Part shown: positions 7,296 through 9,590 of the stretch, in pieces
How positions within the stretch are numbered: position 1 is the first letter of the stretch
How the letters are laid out: each line of letters opens with the position of its first letter
Assembly (NCBI GenBank): GCA_028695945.1
Contig: JAQVIB010000068.1
Location: 1 to 9,590 of the forward strand
Reading direction: 5' to 3'
Source: Lachnospiraceae bacterium
GTDB lineage: Bacteria > Bacillota > Clostridia > Lachnospirales > Anaerotignaceae
DNA length: 9,590 nucleotides
Translations under genes and position numbers: made by a program
Notes under the pieces: generated by a model
What the model was told of the DNA's origin: nothing
The model's input: the letters and a program-made list of their open reading frames with translations, nothing else
Databases searched by the model: none

Positions 7296-9590
7296 TTAAT
7301 CAGAAAGTCCAGGTAAACCAGTTAGTCCTGGTAGTGTACCATCTGATGGTGCATCGGGTTCTGAAACGGGATCTTCCTCTGGCTCTGGTGTTGGAGCAAG
7401 ACCAGGAAGAGTTGGATCAGTGCCTTCAGGCAAGTTAGGATCAACTGTTTCGGGTTCTTCAGCTTCTGATTTATGGTTGAAGTCACAAACTTTTTTAAGG
7501 TCAATACCGCCTTCTTCAGGATTATTAATAACGTTTCCATCATCATCTACAGCAAGAACAACATCCATCAGCCTGTCTTTAGGACAGTTTGGACCAGGTA
7601 AGCACATACCGTCTTTACATATTGTAACTTTTTTGTGAACAGAACATGTTTTATTTGCACCAGGTGCATCAGCTGCCGCAATATCGGACGTAACAGGATT
7701 GCCAAAATAATCGGCTTCACAAAGACCATTAGGTGCTCCGCCTGAAACAGAGCATATATTACGAGTTACTATTCCATCTGGCTTAACAAAAGTTTTTGTT
7801 TCAAGATTGGAATGAATTTTTTCCATTACGTCTTTCCATAAGAGTAAGTGATAACTTTTATCGTAACTCATTTTTTTAGGAATATCGTATCCCATCCAAA
7901 TTCCAGCTACATAGTAAGGTGTGTATGCTGCAAATGTAAGGTCTTTGTCATCACTGGTTGTACCTGTTTTTCCAGCAATAGGCATATTTACACTAGAGAA
8001 TTTTGCAAGCCTACCTGTACCACTTGTAACAACGTCCTTCATCATATCTGTAAGTAGATATGCAGTAGTTTCTTTAAGCACACGGTGGCTTTTAGGTGTA
8101 GAGTTATCAATTATAACATTACCGTCATGGTCAAGAACCTTGCTGTAAAATACTGGTTTATTATAAACACCACCATTAGCAATAGCGCCATATGCAGCTG
8201 TAAGTTCAAGCACTGTAACGCCTTTTGTTAATCCACCAAGGGAAATGGCAGGAACTTTATCACTATATATCTTGCCATCCACTTCATGACTATCTTCAAG
8301 GGTAGTAAACCCAAAATTAAGAAGATAATCGTATGCTGTATCTACACCAACGTTAATAATTGTTTTTGCCGCAAGAATATTAAGAGAATCCTTAATACCT
8401 TCACGAACAGTACAAAGACCGCGATACCCTGTTGTATACCAGTTTTTAGGTGTCCAACCGTTATAGGTATATGGCTCGTCACGTATAAGAGTACCTGGCA
8501 TAACAAGGCCTAAATCTACCGCAGGTGCGTAGGCTGCCAACACCTTAAAACATGAACCAGGTTGACGCAGTGCTTGTGTTGCACGGTTAAATACAAGGTC
8601 ACCATTCTTTTCACGTCCGCCTACAATAGCTTTAACTTCCCCTGTTCGGTAATCCATAATTGTCATTGCAGCCTGTAAAGCTTTTGCAACAGATAGCCTA
8701 TCTGCAACAAATGTATTGGAACTATTTAGTAATTCTTCCTTTACTGAAGCAGCAAAGGCGTCAGCCTCTTCTTTACTTGTTACTTGCTTTTCACGTGTAT
8801 AATGGTTTTGCTTCTGGGTTGCATTATCCATTATAGAAATTGTGTATGAAGCAGTGAGCGTACTTGACTTAGGTGGAAATAATTCGTCTTTAGAAAATGA
8901 ATTCTCCATTGTGGATTGCATTTCGTCATCAATTGTTAAGTAAATTTTAAGTCCGCCGCTATAAATGGTGTTATATGCTTGCTGTCTGCTCATGCTTTTT
9001 TCTTCCATAAGCTGGTTGGCAAGGGCAACAATTGCACTATCTACAAAGTAGCTGTGTATTGCATCGCCTTCCTCTGAATCAGTTGTAGCACCTACAAGTT
9101 TTGAATAAATATCTTCCGCAATTGCAGTGTCATATTCAGATTGAGTAATAAATTCAAGAGACAACATTTTTTTAAGTACAAGAGTTTGACGTTCCTTATT
9201 TTTTACAGGATTTGAAATAGGACTATAGGCAGTGGGATTTTTCGTTATACCAGCTATTGAAGCGGATTCTGCCAGACTAAGTTCAGATACATCTTTGCCA
9301 TAATAATATTTAGCTGCCGCTTGAACACCATTAAGACCATGGTTAAGGGCAATGGTGTTAAGATATAGCTCTAAAATATAATCCTTTGCCTTTGTTTTTG
9401 AACCAAGGCTTTTTTCGAGTTCCTTTTCAAAGTTAACGGCAAGGTACTGTTCTTGTATTTTTCTTTTCAGCTTTTTTTCCTTATTTTCGGGGTCGTCAAG
9501 AACCTCGTTTTTTATAAGCTGTTGAGTAAGTGTACTTGCCCCTTGTGTCATATTCATATCTTTAATATTAACAACAAGGGCTCTTGCCAT
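7296..9590 (-). CDS. Class A penicillin-binding protein (bifunctional transglycosylase/transpeptidase), N-terminus cut by the window
   Basis: This enzyme polymerises lipid II into glycan strands and cross-links the peptides outside the membrane. The visible 764 residues begin inside the GT51 domain; the Met at the edge is not a real start, since the membrane anchor and the first GT51 motif with the catalytic Glu should lie upstream. Numbering from the edge, GT51 motifs are GASTLTQQ (17-24), RKIQE (43-47), KDYILELYLN (69-78) and the GLNGVQAAAKYYYG block (85-98). The transpeptidase has SCFK (346-349, nucleophile Ser346), SLN (402-404) and KTGT (541-544), all in order. A linker of about 80 residues (225-305) before the transpeptidase is longer than I expect. 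After the catalytic core come seven Cys (613-702) and a Pro/Asp/Glu-rich tail (708-764) with three LPGL repeats. It is convergent with the folC unit and shares its terminator; its promoter is outside the window. PBP1A/PonA-like is the best match. Confidence 0.94.
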   Translation of the reverse strand: MARALVVNIKDMNMTQGASTLTQQLIKNEVLDDPENKEKKLKRKIQEQYLAVNFEKELEKSLGSKTKAKDYILELYLNTIALNHGLNGVQAAAKYYYGKDVSELSLAESASIAGITKNPTAYSPISNPVKNKERQTLVLKKMLSLEFITQSEYDTAIAEDIYSKLVGATTDSEEGDAIHSYFVDSAIVALANQLMEEKSMSRQQAYNTIYSGGLKIYLTIDDEMQSTMENSFSKDELFPPKSSTLTASYTISIMDNATQKQNHYTREKQVTSKEEADAFAASVKEELLNSSNTFVADRLSVAKALQAAMTIMDYRTGEVKAIVGGREKNGDLVFNRATQALRQPGSCFKVLAAYAPAVDLGLVMPGTLIRDEPYTYNGWTPKNWYTTGYRGLCTVREGIKDSLNILAAKTIINVGVDTAYDYLLNFGFTTLEDSHEVDGKIYSDKVPAISLGGLTKGVTVLELTAAYGAIANGGVYNKPVFYSKVLDHDGNVIIDNSTPKSHRVLKETTAYLLTDMMKDVVTSGTGRLAKFSSVNMPIAGKTGTTSDDKDLTFAAYTPYYVAGIWMGYDIPKKMSYDKSYHLLLWKDVMEKIHSNLETKTFVKPDGIVTRNICSVSGGAPNGLCEADYFGNPVTSDIAAADAPGANKTCSVHKKVTICKDGMCLPGPNCPKDRLMDVVLAVDDDGNVINNPEEGGIDLKKVCDFNHKSEAEEPETVDPNLPEGTDPTLPGLAPTPEPEEDPVSEPDAPSDGTLPGLTGLPGLSD

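Noticed and set aside
7419..7433. LPEGT in the PBP tail as a sortase signal
   Set aside because: The order is LPEGT, not LPxTG, and no hydrophobic segment or basic end follows; the protein is anchored by its N-terminus in this family.
9588..9590. Met at the right edge as the true PBP start
   Set aside because: The protein would lack the membrane anchor and the first transglycosylase motif, so the gene continues beyond the window.

Overview
The window is A+T-rich and looks like chromosomal DNA of a low-GC Gram-positive bacterium, most likely a Clostridia member of the Lachnospiraceae/Lachnospirales type. This rests on strong AGGAGG-type ribosome sites, a pcrA-ligA gene pair as in Firmicutes, a LigA of a divergent form that I associate with Lachnospiraceae, and a class A penicillin-binding protein with a Cys-containing, acidic tail. 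I could not run a search, so the placement is by recognition only.

Layout. Positions 1-56 hold a promoter -10 element and ribosome site for pcrA. pcrA (57-2303) and ligA (2308-4254) are four bases apart and form a helicase-ligase DNA repair/replication unit. A 123-base gap (4255-4377) holds a perfect 13-bp inverted repeat without a clear U tract. A second plus-strand unit follows: folC (4378-5670), a 60-residue small protein (5674-5856) and a zinc-ribbon/TPR membrane protein (5857-7221). These three are packed with 3 and 0 bases between them, so they are probably co-transcribed. A hairpin at 7243-7280 with A/T runs on both sides ends this unit and also serves the convergent minus-strand gene. 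That gene (7296 to the right edge) encodes a class A penicillin-binding protein whose N-terminus lies outside the window.

The genes are housekeeping: DNA repair (PcrA, LigA), folate polyglutamylation (FolC) and cell-wall synthesis (PBP). No mobile element, CRISPR array, phage gene, tRNA or rRNA was seen, and no stretch over 300 bases lacks a gene. I do not see a clear new multi-gene system. The points most worth a second look are the altered active-site positions of LigA, the folC-linked pair of a small protein and a membrane TPR protein with repeats on both sides of the membrane, and the inverted repeat between ligA and folC.
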